Assembly: GCA_029204225.1 (NCBI GenBank)
Contig: CM055097.1
Location: forward strand, 48,324,052 to 48,380,051
From: Diphasiastrum complanatum
Lineage: Eukaryota; Streptophyta; Lycopodiopsida; Lycopodiales; Lycopodiaceae
Direction: 5' to 3'
DNA: 56,000 nt
Shown: one piece after another, positions 22,265-32,640 of the stretch
Numbering within the stretch: the first letter of the stretch is position 1
Layout: every line of letters begins with the position of its first letter
Program-made: the position numbers and the translations under genes
Notes under the pieces: model-generated
What the model saw: only the letters and a program-made list of their open reading frames with translations
Told to the model about the DNA's origin: nothing
Databases searched by the model: none

Positions 22265-22579
22265 TTACTTGCACAACTCATAACCATGGGCATTCCAGGT
22301 ATCCATAATGAATAAGCCAGCATGCATTGTTCCCCAAACAATAATCAAGAGTGATCTTTTAGGATCCTTGACAAGACACTTATCTTCTTTGAACTCAACA
22401 ACTAGTCCTTGCTTCAACATAGTTGAAACCGAAAGAAGATTCTTCTTGATTCCCGGAACAGAAAGCACATTCTTAATGTACTTTTCTTCACCATTAGGCA
22501 AAATGATGGCTACAATTCCAATTCCATGAATAGAATAAGATGCATCATCCGCACATTGTACCTTACTTCCATTTTGCAC
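22265..22579 (-). pseudogene. Second copia protease fragment in Copia-C
   Basis: Open for about 100 residues: ADDASYSIHGIGIVAIILPN, VLSVPGIKKNLLSVS, CLVKDPKRS. This is the C-terminal half of a copia protease and the start of the region before integrase, from a lineage different from the Copia-C protease further upstream. The catalytic D-S-G part is missing. It duplicates a domain out of order. Confidence 0.8.
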
Positions 22580-22599
22580 TTTACTACTCTCAAGCTAGT

Positions 22600-23145
22600 A
22601 TTAAGTTGCTTTTCCACAAGAGTTTTGAACTTTACAAAGGACTCAAAAACTTCACTTTTCATAGACAAGAGATAAACCCAAGAGTATCATGATCTATCAT
22701 CAATTAAAGTGACATACATAAAAGCTCCACCATTTGATTCATGTGAAAATGAATGAACATCCGAGTGTATTAGGTCAAGAGGAGAGTTAGATCTTGTCAA
22801 AGATCTCTTGAAATGTAGCTTATGAGATTTGGAGAGTCCACAAGGGTCACAAAGCTTGCCACACTTGGATATGGTTTTGGAAAGTCCACTTGCTAGCTCC
22901 TTTGTCACCATGGTCTCCATAGCTTTGTAGTTAGGATGGCCTAACCTTTTGTGCCATAATTCCACTTGAGTGAGCTCCTCCCTTGCCATGTTCACACTTC
23001 CAACCATCACATTAGCATCCAACTTGAATAACCTCCCTTGATTGAAACCATTAGCAATACATTTTTCATCTTTCAAGATAGAACATGCTCCATGCTTGAA
23101 ATGTACATCTAATCCACTATCCATAAGTTGTCCTACACTCAACAA
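22600..23145 (-). pseudogene. pol: Copia-C pre-integrase and integrase N-terminal part
   Basis: MLSVGQLMDSGLDVHFK, then VELWHKRLGHPNYKAMETMV and the zinc-binding CDPCGLSKSHKLHFKRS, then the first catalytic Asp region (DLIHSDVHSFSHESNGG, YVTLIDDRS). After a stop the sense continues briefly (WVYLLSMKSEVFESFVKF) and is then cut near 22600 by foreign sequence. The second Asp and Glu of the core are absent. Confidence 0.88.
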
Positions 23146-23204
23146 GTTCTTTGTAATTGAAGGTACATAAAGAACATTGTCTAGGTCTACTTTTTTAGAT
23201 GATC

Positions 23205-24257
23205 CTAGACATAAGGAATGGATCCAACGCCTACAATCTCACATTCTTGATCACTTGCAGTGAAGATAAATCTCTTAGAGCTATTGTAAGAAAGTAGATT
23301 AGAAAAGTGAGTCATGTGAGAGCTTGCCCCACTATCAATCGACCAAGTATCTTGATTAGATGTTTGTGGTGAGGATACCATCAAGGATATATTGCCTTCT
23401 TCCTCCTCCTCAAGCACAAGATTGCCTTGATTTTCCTTCTCTTGGGCATTCCTCTTCTTGTAGCACTCGGATGCAAAATGTCCCTTTTTTCCGCAAAAGA
23501 AACACTTTAGCTTCTTATTGTCCTTCTTGCTCTTGCCTTTGGAACTTGATGCTCCATCTTTGCTCTCCATCTCCATGTCTTGAGTCTTCTTGGATGGAAA
23601 CTTTTTCTTTTTGCCTTTCAAGGAAAAGTTAGCTTTTTCATCACCATCATTCAAAGATAAGGAACTCATCCTACTTTTGATATGAAGCATTCTACTCTCC
23701 TCACTTACAAGCACACTTTGAAGTTTTTCAGTACTAGGAAGTGAATCTTGAATAGCAAAGGTTTGAGCTAGATTGGAATAATCATCTCCTAATCCATTCA
23801 AAATGATTTGAACTAATTAATCATCTTTGATTTTATCATCTATAGAAGACAACTCCTTATTCAAAGATTTGATCCTAAAGACATAATTTTGGGCACTTTC
23901 ACTACTTCCTTTCATGCTTTGAAGGATTTGATTCCTAAGCATGAGTATGCTTGAAGTATTCTTGGATCCATAAATGGCTTTTAATGAATCCCATGCCTCT
24001 TTGGATGTGGTACAAGATGAGATGTCCTTCAAAAGTTCATTACTTACATTCATCTTTATGCAATGTAATGCAACTCTAAATCTCTTTTTGTACTTTACCA
24101 ATTCAACTCCTCCTTGAGGTTCTACTTCCACCTCAAGTACTATGTCATAAAGATCATGAAGTACAAGCAAAGACTCCATTCAAACTATACAAATAGCCTA
24201 ATTAGTAGATGTAAGCCTTTCACTAGCTTCAAGCAAAAAACCACCCATTGATGCCAT
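23205..24257 (-). pseudogene. gag: Copia-C gag and protease
   Basis: From ATG 24257 the N-terminus reads GGFLLEASERLTSTN, the same pattern as Copia-A and B, but with two early stops. The capsid part is open at 23817-24179 (SLLVLHDLYDIV, CTTSKEAWDSLKAIYGSKN). After one stop it continues at 23205-23801, with an intact zinc knuckle CFFCGKKGHFASEC (23463-23504) and a copia protease WSIDSGASSHMTHF (DSG codons 23328-23336). It breaks near 23205. The intact knuckle shows what the shifted knuckle in Copia-A/B should look like. Confidence 0.88.
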
Positions 24258-24846
24258 TTTTGAATGTGAAAAAGCACTAGAAACTCTTATGGTTTCTCTA
24301 AGAGATCTGAACCTAAAGTCTTCTAGCAATTAAAAAGCTTATAGACACAATCCTTTCACTCATGAACCAATCTAGAATGATGGAAATTTAGATTCTAGTC
24401 TCAAACTTGCAAAATCACTCCTTAATCTATGATATTTAGCAATATCTCTCTTCAACTTCAATATACACTCAAAAAATCAGATAAGATCAATTAATGCACC
24501 TAATTCAAGCTTCAAATTTAATTTCTTGGTTGATCTAATCCAAGAACTAATCAAGGGATGAGATTCTCTATAGAAAATGCTTGATTTTGCACTAAAAATC
24601 ACTCAAATTGGGTTTGTGAGTCAAATTGTACAAAATTTTAAAATTTCTCAGCCAAAATCGGAGCTGTACGGCCTCACACATGTGAAAAGGGTTCCTACAG
24701 CCCATAACAAGTTCTGGTCCACAAATTTTGAGGATATCTATCAAATCCAACTCGGTGCCCAAAATTTGACTAGTTTCCTAAAACTTGCTAATTTTGGCTT
24801 TGATTTGGATCAACCCTATCAATTTCAAAAAAACCTCTTGTACTTG
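24258..24846 (-). other. Copia-C 5' leader
   Basis: Non-coding leader between PBS and gag on the minus strand, about 590 bp as in Copia-A. It holds an imperfect palindrome CACACATGTG at 24675-24684. Confidence 0.75.
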
Positions 24847-24858
24847 GCTCTGATACCA
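24847..24858 (-). other. Primer-binding site, initiator tRNA-Met (Copia-C)
   Basis: The plus strand reads GCTCTGATACCA, so the minus strand has TGGTATCAGAGC directly after the LTR end at 24859. Confidence 0.96.
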
Positions 24859-25031
24859 TGTGGAAAAGTACAATATGGACCAAGAGTGGATCCTAATCTG
24901 ATCCTCAAGAGGGATTGGATGTTAGATTTACTTGATCTATCAATCTATATCAGATTAAAATCAATCTAGATCAATTCTAGACATAAAAAACCTAACAAGA
25001 ACAATCATTAATGAAGGTAAATGTACTTGCT

Positions 25032-25051
25032 GGTTTCACACGTGTGAAACC
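25032..25051. promoter_or_regulatory. Perfect 20-bp palindrome with CACGTG core
   Basis: GGTTTCACACGTGTGAAACC equals its own reverse complement. CACGTG is the plant G-box core bound by bZIP and bHLH factors. It sits in the Copia-C LTR, and the inner ten bases recur in other LTRs. Regulatory function is inferred. Confidence 0.7.
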
Positions 25052-25252
25052 TTGTCAGAGTATGGACTCCAACCTGAAAATAAAGTACACTATGATAGAA
25101 CCTCAAAACAATCAAAACAAATGTAGGCAAATAGAGAGAATTACACAAAATTGCTTCCAAAATCAAGATTGATGTTTCTTGTTGATTGTGGCCAAATATG
25201 CCTCTATATATACACTTCTTGGAGCTCGAGGTACTGATCATGGATCATATCT

Positions 25253-25262
25253 CACACGTGTG
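25253..25262. promoter_or_regulatory. Second CACACGTGTG palindrome in the Copia-C LTR
   Basis: CTCACACGTGTGAG (25251-25264) is a 14-bp perfect palindrome. It lies about 40 bp upstream of the minus-strand TATA-like sequence, a position that could influence promoter activity. Confidence 0.6.
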
Positions 25263-25681
25263 AGTATGCCTTGTCATCATCATGCAATTTTGACACTTGG
25301 ATCAAACTTTTTATTTTGGACATTTTTGGTCCAATTTTCTACTATATGGAGATCTTCATAGAAATCCTCTAGAAGCAAAAACTCGCCTACTTCAACTTTT
25401 TTCACACATGTGAGCTGTCCTCTACACATGGGATATGACACCTATCAAAAGTATTTGGCTCATGCAATCAATAGATTGATGCCATGTGTCATATATCTAG
25501 ACAACTAGTTTTTGGCCATTTTAGCCACTAGAACTTGAATTAAATCATATGTACTACATATATGATTATGGTACATGACAAGTACACTAGTTTCACATGT
25601 GGGAACAGGCTGCACACATGTATGTTTATCCTATATACAAGAATTTTGGCCTCTACCAAGTTTATTTTTGCATTTTTCACA

Positions 25682-26353
25682 CTGAATATAGTTTGCTGTT
25701 GAAACAGCTTCAGCCTAGAAGGACTTCAAAAGTGTTGCATGTGATAACATGCACTTTGCCAATTCAACTAGGGTTCTGTTCTTTCTCTCAACAAGACCAT
25801 TTGACTGAGGAGAATAGGAGGTAATGTATTGTTGCTCAATGTTGTTGTTAACGCAGTACTCCTTGAATTCGATGGAGATGTATTCTCCCCCGTTATCTGA
25901 CCTTAGTGCTTTGATTTGTTTACCAGTCTGATTTTTTGCATGCTCCTTCAATTGTCTGAACTTGATGAAAGCCTCTGATTTCTGTTTAATAAAATAAACA
26001 ACTGTTCTTCTGGAGAATTTGTCAATGAAGGTAATGAGATACTTTGCATCTAGTAATGAAGGAGTTTGCATAGGTCCACATATATTTGTATGAACAACAT
26101 CTAACAGACCTTTTGCTGCATGCCTATGGCTTGATCCAAAAGGAATCCTAGTCTGATTTCCAAGGATGCAACTCTATCAAATAGGGAGATCGACTTTGCC
26201 AGAAGGATAGTCGAGATCAAAAGCCATGGATCGTCTGGACATGTTCAATACAAATGCATAATTCAAGTGTCATAAGCGATGATGCCATAGTAATGCTTTA
26301 TTGACAAGAGCAGAGGTTTTCAAGGCTTGACTAGCCAATCTATATAAGTATCC
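25682..26353 (-). pseudogene. pol: Copia-E2: pre-integrase and integrase fragment, minus strand
   Basis: Starting near 26353 the minus strand reads GYLYRLASQALKTS, LLWHHRLGHLNYAFVL, then after broken sequence HTNICGPM (first catalytic Asp replaced by Asn). The open part 25715-26071 has KYLITFIDKFSRRTVVYFIK, LRSDNGGEY and NGLVERKNRTL. The next Trp codon is a TAG, then AEAVSTANYIQ continues up to the Copia-C LTR at 25681. It is cut on both sides: by Copia-C, and by an inverted junction with Copia-E. Confidence 0.88.
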
Positions 26354-26387
26354 ACAACCTATTCAAGAAGCGGATCATGATGCCTTC

Positions 26388-26942
26388 ATGACCAACCATC
26401 AAGGAGCATCCGGCGACAGTTCTTGGTGCCTGGATTCCGGAGCCACTCAACACATGACAAGCCTCTTTGGCTGTTTCGAGTCCTATACACCTTACAACAA
26501 TACCAATAAATATGTTCACCTTGGCGACAATAGCACACAAGATATTAAAGGTGAAGGTATTATGAGATTGAGCTTTGTAAATGATCAATCTAAGCTACTC
26601 TCTAAAGTCCTGTATGTACGAAACTTATCTACGAATCTGCTCTCTGTAAGTAGGATCACAGATCTAGGACATAGAGTAGAATTCGAATGTGATCAATGCA
26701 AAGTAGTTGATAGGACATGCAAGATCCTAGCACTCGAAAAGAGGCATGGATATTTGTATAAATTAGGTCATTGCTTTTCTGCCTCTAGTCAGGCGCTCAA
26801 TACTTCTATTCATGCAAATAAAATTTTACTTTGGCATTATAGACTTGGTCACTTGAATCATGCTGATGTACAACAAATGTTTAGACAATCTATTGTTCTT
26901 GATCTCGATTATCCTCATGATAAAGTCGAGTTGGTAAACTGA
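26388..26942 (+). pseudogene. pol: Copia-E protease and pre-integrase region
   Basis: Open for 184 residues: SSWCLDSGATQHMTSLFGCF (DSG codons 26433-26441), VLYVRNLSTNLLSVSRI, then LLWHYRLGHLNHADVQQMF. This is a copia protease with an intact catalytic triplet and the domain before integrase. It is truncated on the left. Confidence 0.88.
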
Positions 26943-26954
26943 CTAGGAAACCAT

Positions 26955-27650
26955 TTAAATCAAGCCATCAACATATTGTAGAGGATTGCTAGACATTATA
27001 CATTTAGACATTTGTGGCCCGATGAGAAATCCTTCACTGAAGGATGCAAAGTATTTTATAACTTTTATTGATGAATTTTCCAAAAGGACTATGTTGTACT
27101 TTATAAAGAAAAATTTATAAGCCTTCAATTGCTTCAGAATCTTCAAAGAGCGTGCAAAAAAGGAGACTGGAAGGACGATCAAGGTCTTAAGATCAGACAA
27201 TGATGGAGAATATATCTCTACCGAGTTCAAGGAGTACTGCCAAAGCCAAGGCATTGAGCAACAATTCATCACTCCTTATAGTCCTCATTCTAATGGCTTA
27301 GCCGAGAGGAAGAACTGTACCCTGGTTGAATCAGCCAAATTTATGCTAGCGTATGCATCACTGCTTAAGAGATTCTGGGTCAAACTTGTCTCCACTACAG
27401 CTTACGTCCAGAATAGATGTTCGACCAAGGCCCTCTTAGGCAAGACACCCCATGAGGTGTGGACAGACTCTAAGCCTTTGTAAAGAACCTAAGAGTGTTC
27501 GGATGCGTTGCCTACACGCAGATCCCAAAAGACACGAGGAAGAAATTGGACTTCCAAGGTCTCCAGACCATCCTAATTGGATATATTTAATCTGATAATA
27601 CATACAAGCTGTATAATCCTGATACTACCAAATCTTGTATATCCGGGATA
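26955..27650 (+). pseudogene. pol: Copia-E integrase
   Basis: LDICGPMRNPSLKDAKYFIT, then after a stop LRSDNDGEYISTEFKEYC and NGLAERKNCTLVE: the three catalytic acidic residues of the copia core are present. The C-terminal part (FGCVAYTQIPKDTRKKLDFQ, LIGYI) has two more stops. Compared with Copia-E2 it is the same family but clearly a different copy. Confidence 0.88.
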
Positions 27651-28810
27651 CAGTCTTTATCAAGGATCAGTTCGTCGACATCAAAGGCAAGGACATTGTT
27701 CTAGAAGAACCTGCATCACCTACCATTGACACGATAATCAAAGCTTCAAGCTCAGGTGTGTCAATTGTTGACCCACTTCTTGATAGCAAATTAGACAAAG
27801 ACATTGCTGCTACTCAACAACAAGTCCCAGGAGTGGTTCATCAGTTGATTCCACCCAAAAGATCAAGCCGACTGCGTACATAGCCCATAAGGTATACTCT
27901 TGAGTCTACATGTCTCTTGATACATGAACCGACAACAATCGAAGAGGCACTCAGCCAACCAGACTCTGATCTCTGGAGAGAAGCTATGGATAGAGAGTAT
28001 TCCTCTCTGATCAAGAACCAGACATGATCACTAGTCGAAGCTCCTATTGGCTGCAATATCATTGATTGCAAATGGATCTTCAAGATCAAGTATAATGCCA
28101 ATGGAGCAATTGATCGAAAGAAGGCAAGATTGGTAGCATGAGGATTCACTCATATCCCCAATGTCGACTACATCAAGACTTTCAGTCCAATAGTTGAACA
28201 TCCGTCGATTCGAGCCCTCTTGTCTTATGCTACAACTGTCGACCTCGAAGTACATCAACTTGATGTACAAACAACTTATCTGAATGGAGTTATACAAGAA
28301 GACATCTACATGATCCAGCCTAAAGGATACATTCTGGAAGGTATGAAGAATCATGTCTGTAAACTCGACAAAGCACTTTACGGCTTGAAATAGTCTGCTA
28401 GAGCTTGGCTTCAGAGGATCAACACATTCCTCATCGAACAAGGATCCCAACCAAGCATTGTTGATTGCAACGTCTATTCCAAGTCGGTACAATAATTCTT
28501 CATTATCATCACCTTATATGTGGATGATACGTTGTTTTTCAGCAACAATACCAATTTGGTCAAGGATTCTAAGCGGATGCTATTTTCAGAGTTCGACATG
28601 ATTGATCTGGAGAAAGCTCACTTCTGTTTGGGCATTCAGATCCACAGAGACAGAGCGAGATGACTGATCTATATCATTCAACAAAGGTATCTTCACAATG
28701 TTCTTAACAGATACAATCTAATGAATTGTAAGTCAGCTCACTCACCGATGGATCTAGGCCTGCATTTGTCAAAGGACCAATGTCCCCAGACCAAGTAGGA
28801 AGAGAAGCAG
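27651..28810 (+). pseudogene. pol: Copia-E reverse transcriptase
   Basis: After a linker (27635-27883 open, with PPKRSSRLRT) comes EALSQPDSDLWREAMDREYS, WIFKIKYNANGAIDRKKARL, TFSPIVEHPSIRALL, LDVQTTYLNGVIQEDIYM, LYGLK and LYVDDTLFF, with YVDD at 28517-28528. The catalytic residues are intact but stops interrupt the frame near 28028, 28140, 28392 and 28494. It would make no full RT. Confidence 0.92.
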
Positions 28811-29513
28811 ATGAGAGATTATCCTTATCAATCGATACTTGGATCTCTCATGTACACAATGGTCTGTATAAGGCCAGACATCTCTTTTGAAGTAAGCTCA
28901 CTAAGCCAATATATGGCTAATCTTGGCATTACCCATTGGAAGGCTCTCATAAGAGTCAGTGAGGTATATTCGAGCTACCATAGACCAATGCATCTGCTAT
29001 GGAGATGTCAGCAACGACAATCTTCATTAGCTCAGTGGATATTTTGATGCAAGCTAGGGAGGAGATGTAGACAATCGTAAGTCCACATCTGGATTTACAT
29101 TCTTCTTCAACGGCGGTCCTATCTCATGGAACAGTCGTAAGCAAACCTCTATTACTCTTGTATCTACAGAAGCAGAATACAATGTTGTTTTTCAGTCTAT
29201 TAAAGAAACATTTTGGCTGAGAAATTTACTGTCATACATTAATTTATATCAGTACATCCCCACAATTATATTCTGTGATAATTAGAGTGCTATTGCCTTA
29301 TCGGCCAACCCTAGATTTCACTCTAGGAGTAAGCACATTGAACTCAAATATTACTACATCAGGGGAAAGGTTCTCAACAAGGAGGTGAACTTAATGTACT
29401 ACAGAACGTAGGACATGGTTGCAGATATATTTATGAAGACATTAAGTGTTAATGCACACAAAAAGTTTTGTGTATTGCTTAGTTTGAAGATCAAGGCATT
29501 CATGGATCCAGAT
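28811..29513 (+). pseudogene. pol: Copia-E RT C-terminus and RNase H
   Basis: YQSILGSLMYTMVCIRPDIS, VSSLSQYMANLGITHWKALI, then in another frame STSGFTFFFNGGPISWNSRK, TEAEYNVVFQSIKE and KHIELKYYYIRGKV. These are the standard copia motifs; ADIFMKTLSVNAH ends the domain. Two stops and one shift break it. Confidence 0.9.
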
Positions 29514-30256
29514 TAAGGGGGGGTGTTGGTTTTATCTCATCTACTCTCCTAAATCCTACTTTAATCTGCCTCCATGCATGTTGCATTTGTACTCATTTTG
29601 TCGCACAGTCTGCATATTTACATGTAAAATAAGACAGGCAAAAAATGCGATTGTCTGCATAAATACAAGTAAATTTCCATAGGTGAAAAAGGCAAAAAAT
29701 ACGACACTGTGTTTTTACACGGGATTTGTGACAAGCGAAAATGGCGACACTACCCGACAAAATTCCGAAGGTGCCCTAATGGAAAAGCGAGGCACCATGT
29801 AAATCAAATCTCAAGGCATTTGGCATAGTGTCACATTTTTTGCATCTTCACCGACGTTCATTTCAGCAAAGGCTGACGTCGGGGCCTTCTCACGCTCATC
29901 CCATGCAACTGTGCAAATAGATTTGACAACAACAACAGCCACCCATGATCTCCCACAAACAACACACCCACTTTGTACTTTCTTCATCTGCACGACAAAT
30001 TATCTTTTTGTAGTTTGGTTGCTTAATGTTTGGCTACGTAATCAGATCGACCGTGATTTCTATCACTAATGTTCTGTTCGTGTCTGATAGGCATAGTCAA
30101 GCTTAGGGAAAGAGTAAGATAGCTCATTCCACTGCGCACAAACCCTTTTTGTTCGAGTTTGTTTCTCTTTCAAGTTTCGAGTTTGCTTCTTTTTGTGTTC
30201 ATTTCTTTTTAAGCTATTTTCGTTTCTCTCACTCACACACCCTCTTTCCACCAGCA
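29514..30256 (+). repeat. Copia-E polypurine tract and 3' LTR (right edge uncertain)
   Basis: AAGGGGGGG at about 29515-29523 is followed by TGTTGGTTTTATC at 29524, a typical LTR start. The rest is non-coding. There is no second copy to fix the end. A candidate end is CCACCAGCA near 30256, and sequence up to 30463 shows nothing else. Confidence 0.55.
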
Positions 30257-30464
30257 GTTAGAAATAGGTGAGTAATGGAATAGCGAAAACTTCCTACTTC
30301 CAATGCATGACTATGCCTATCAATATTGAACAAAACAGTAGTGATGGAAATCACGTTCAATTCTTAGTAGAAATCGCTAGAAACTAAGTGATTATGTAGC
30401 CAAACATAAAGCATTGAATTTTCAGACAATTTCTATCAATTACAAAAAAATTACAGAGATGCGT

Positions 30465-30647
30465 AGTGTTAATGCTTAGGGTTAATGGATGTTAGAGTTA
30501 GATGTGGATCTTCCATTTATGCTGAAATCTGAGATATGCTATCGCTCTCATGGGAACGAACCTATGTGTGATAACTAACTTCATCTCCTTGATGCTAGAT
30601 TGCTTAGATCTTGGATTGAGAATAGGCTAGGAAAGAAACCCACTACA
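30465..30647 (+). repeat. Gypsy-3 5' LTR, last 183 bp
   Basis: GTAGTGTTAATGCTTAGG through CCCACTACA matches the ends of the LTRs at 19570-20175 and 37955-38640, including CTCTCATGGGAACGAA. The start is cut abruptly at about 30465. Confidence 0.88.
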
Positions 30648-30651
30648 ATTT

Positions 30652-30669
30652 TGACATTGTTGCCAGGGA
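30652..30669 (+). other. Primer-binding site, decayed tRNA-Asp type (Gypsy-3)
   Basis: TGACATTGTTGCCAGGGA occupies the position of TGGCGCCGTTGCCGGGGA, with changes that are all transitions or CpG-like losses. It follows the LTR end by four bases. Confidence 0.85.
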
Positions 30670-32024
30670 GCTACGCCAATTTTTCAGTTTGCAACATGTT
30701 TGTTGAATGGTTAGCTTGCATTAGGCATCTTGTCGTGGCAAGAATAGTGTTAAAATTGTATTTAGAGTTAGTTTGGAAGCGATTTTGTCTGATTTGAGTG
30801 TATTTGCTTGTTTGAAATCTAATTTGATTATTGAGAAGGGAAAGCTACTCAAATCACCATTCTTAAGATCCATCTGGATCTTAAAAATAAAATAAAAAAT
30901 TGGTCAAATTTGTCAGATCTTGGGCAAAAGGATGCAAAAATCGTCATCAGAGCTGATAACTTTTTACTCTCTTTTAGAAAACATTCACCGAGTTGTAGGC
31001 ACCTTCGCTTTTGATCACAGTTTGAAGGGCGAACATTTGATTCCAGAAGATTTTCAGAAACGTCAGAAAAACCATCAAAAAATACCAAAAAACACCCAAA
31101 ACCCACAAAAAAAAATACAAAAAGAGAACATTCGTCCGATTCACTGTGCATAGGTGTGATTCAGATCTATCTACTGCCATATCGACGGACGTTAATTCTG
31201 AAAATAGAAGTTTAAAGTGACTGTTCATCTAGAAATATATAAAATTTTGAGGGATCTTAACACCTTTTCACAAAAATTTTCAGTTTCCAGAAAGAACCCT
31301 CACCAAAAACCTTTGCCAAAGTCTCTGTCAGCCTGATTTACTATTTTAGTTCATCAATGAGTTCGGCGAACGATAAGCAGAGGCCACATGTCATATTGTT
31401 CCATTTTTATCAAAAAAGTATATTTTTTCCAAAAATAGCAGTATTACATTTGTAACCTTTGCCATAGCCTTCGTTGAAACTTCTGAGGATTTTATTTAAA
31501 GTAAATTTACATTTTGAAGTTCGACAAATGTTAATATTGTCACAAAAAATCTCTATTTTTACCCTCGTCAAATTACTGGAAATTGTATTTCTATGTGTTA
31601 GGAACCTTTGGCAATTCTACCCTAGATTCATCTGAGTCAAATTTTCTATCTAAGAGTTCGACGAAGGTTATTTCCATTACATTTGTTAGAAAAACCTGAT
31701 CGGAGAGTTTTTACTTAAAATAATATTGTTGAACCTTCGTTGAGTCAACCTTCGTCTAGGAAACCTTCGCTAGTACTATTTTTAGGTTTTGATTTTCCAG
31801 ATCAAGTCTCTGTCAAATTTTTGGTCAAATCTGTTATAATGTGATTCTGATTCTAAGAATTCATCATTCTTAGAAGTTTCGTTCGTTTGATCATAGATCT
31901 TTTCAAAAAAATCAATAATTTGATTCTTGTCAAGTAAAAAGAATTTTACAGATCTGAATTGAGATAGTTTCCGATTTAAAAATCTAGATCCAATCTCATT
32001 GTCTGCTTGTTTTAAATTGTAAAG
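30670..32024 (+). other. Gypsy-3 leader, non-coding
   Basis: The first 210 bp equal the leader at 20198-20408. The rest has no open frame of note but repeats short words around ACCTTCG and ACCTTTGCC many times (31005, 31311, 31456, 31733-31765). Similar words fill the Gypsy-5 leader at 40.6-41.1 kb. Confidence 0.7.
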
Positions 32025-32640
32025 ATGGCTGTTCGAGGAGCTGCTCCTCAAGAAGTCAATCCAATCATTGTTAGGAGAGCACCCCGTCTGGTATTCCATT
32101 TGTATGAGCAATCACACAACAAATGAATGTCCTCAATTGAAAAAACAAATAAAAACCAGTATGTGCCATCTATGCAATTCACTTGATCATGAGACTGCTT
32201 ATTGCAACTTTAATTCTCGGATTATCCAGCAACGATATGCCCAGATGGGATATCGAGAACCCCATTAAGGAGGGAATCTGATAGCCAGACCTCATCAATC
32301 TGCCCTTGGATACCTGGAACGATTAGCTTTACCAGCCCCATCGACACAACTGGCTCCTCCTGCTAATTTGATAGAACCAGAACCTTACAAAGGTACCGAG
32401 TAATGGAATTATGGTAATAATCATGAGAGCGGACCTTCAGAACAATATGTTATCTATGTTGTCGCACAACAACAAACATCTAGAAATTGGACCAGAGCGC
32501 CACTTGGATGCTTTGCATGTGGAGAAAATCACAAAGTTGCAGAATGTCCAAACAAAGGCAAATTTGTACCATTATGTCAAACTGAACCGAAAGTCCATCA
32601 AGAACCACTTTTTTGTGTTGGATTTGAAGAATCTAATGAA
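32025..32640 (+). pseudogene. gag: Gypsy-3 gag, internally deleted
   Basis: From ATG 32025 it reads MAVRGAAPQEVNPIIVRRAP, then jumps within a few codons to a zinc-knuckle region in another frame: SICMSNHTTNECPQLKKQ (first Cys lost), then CHLCNSLDHETAYC (intact), and further on CFACGENHKVAEC near 32510-32550. The capsid core found in Gypsy-2 is missing, so several hundred bases were lost. Stops at 32126, 32268 and 32401 also break it. Confidence 0.75.

Larger units (their letters stand above)
21595..25681 (-). mobile_element. Copia-C: minus-strand copia element, mosaic and 3'-truncated
   Basis: An 823-bp LTR, a copia PBS, gag, protease and the start of integrase are in normal minus-strand order. 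After that the coding part becomes a patchwork: a second protease fragment, a piece of gypsy sequence, then integrase C-terminal sequence. RT, RNase H and 3' LTR are missing. The left LTR border (25681) interrupts the reading of the Copia-E2 integrase, so Copia-C inserted into that copy. Gag resembles that of Copia-A and B. Confidence 0.85.
24859..25681 (-). repeat. Copia-C 5' LTR, minus strand
   Basis: On the minus strand it begins TGTGAAAAATG at 25681 and ends TTTTCCACA at 24859, next to the PBS. TATATATAGAGG on the minus strand (25201-25213) is a likely TATA box. Two perfect CACACGTGTG palindromes (25037-25046 and 25253-25262) and a CACACATGTG variant (25403-25412) lie inside. No second copy is present. 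Confidence 0.85.
26354..30256 (+). mobile_element. Copia-E: decayed Ty1/copia element lacking its 5' part
   Basis: Protease, integrase, RT and RNase H follow in copia order on the plus strand, ending in a polypurine tract and an LTR start. The 5' LTR, PBS and gag are absent: the element begins at an inverted junction with Copia-E2, a related copy. At least nine in-frame stops are present, mostly single-base changes such as TAG or TGA, although the RT catalytic motif is preserved. The right end is uncertain. Confidence 0.85.
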
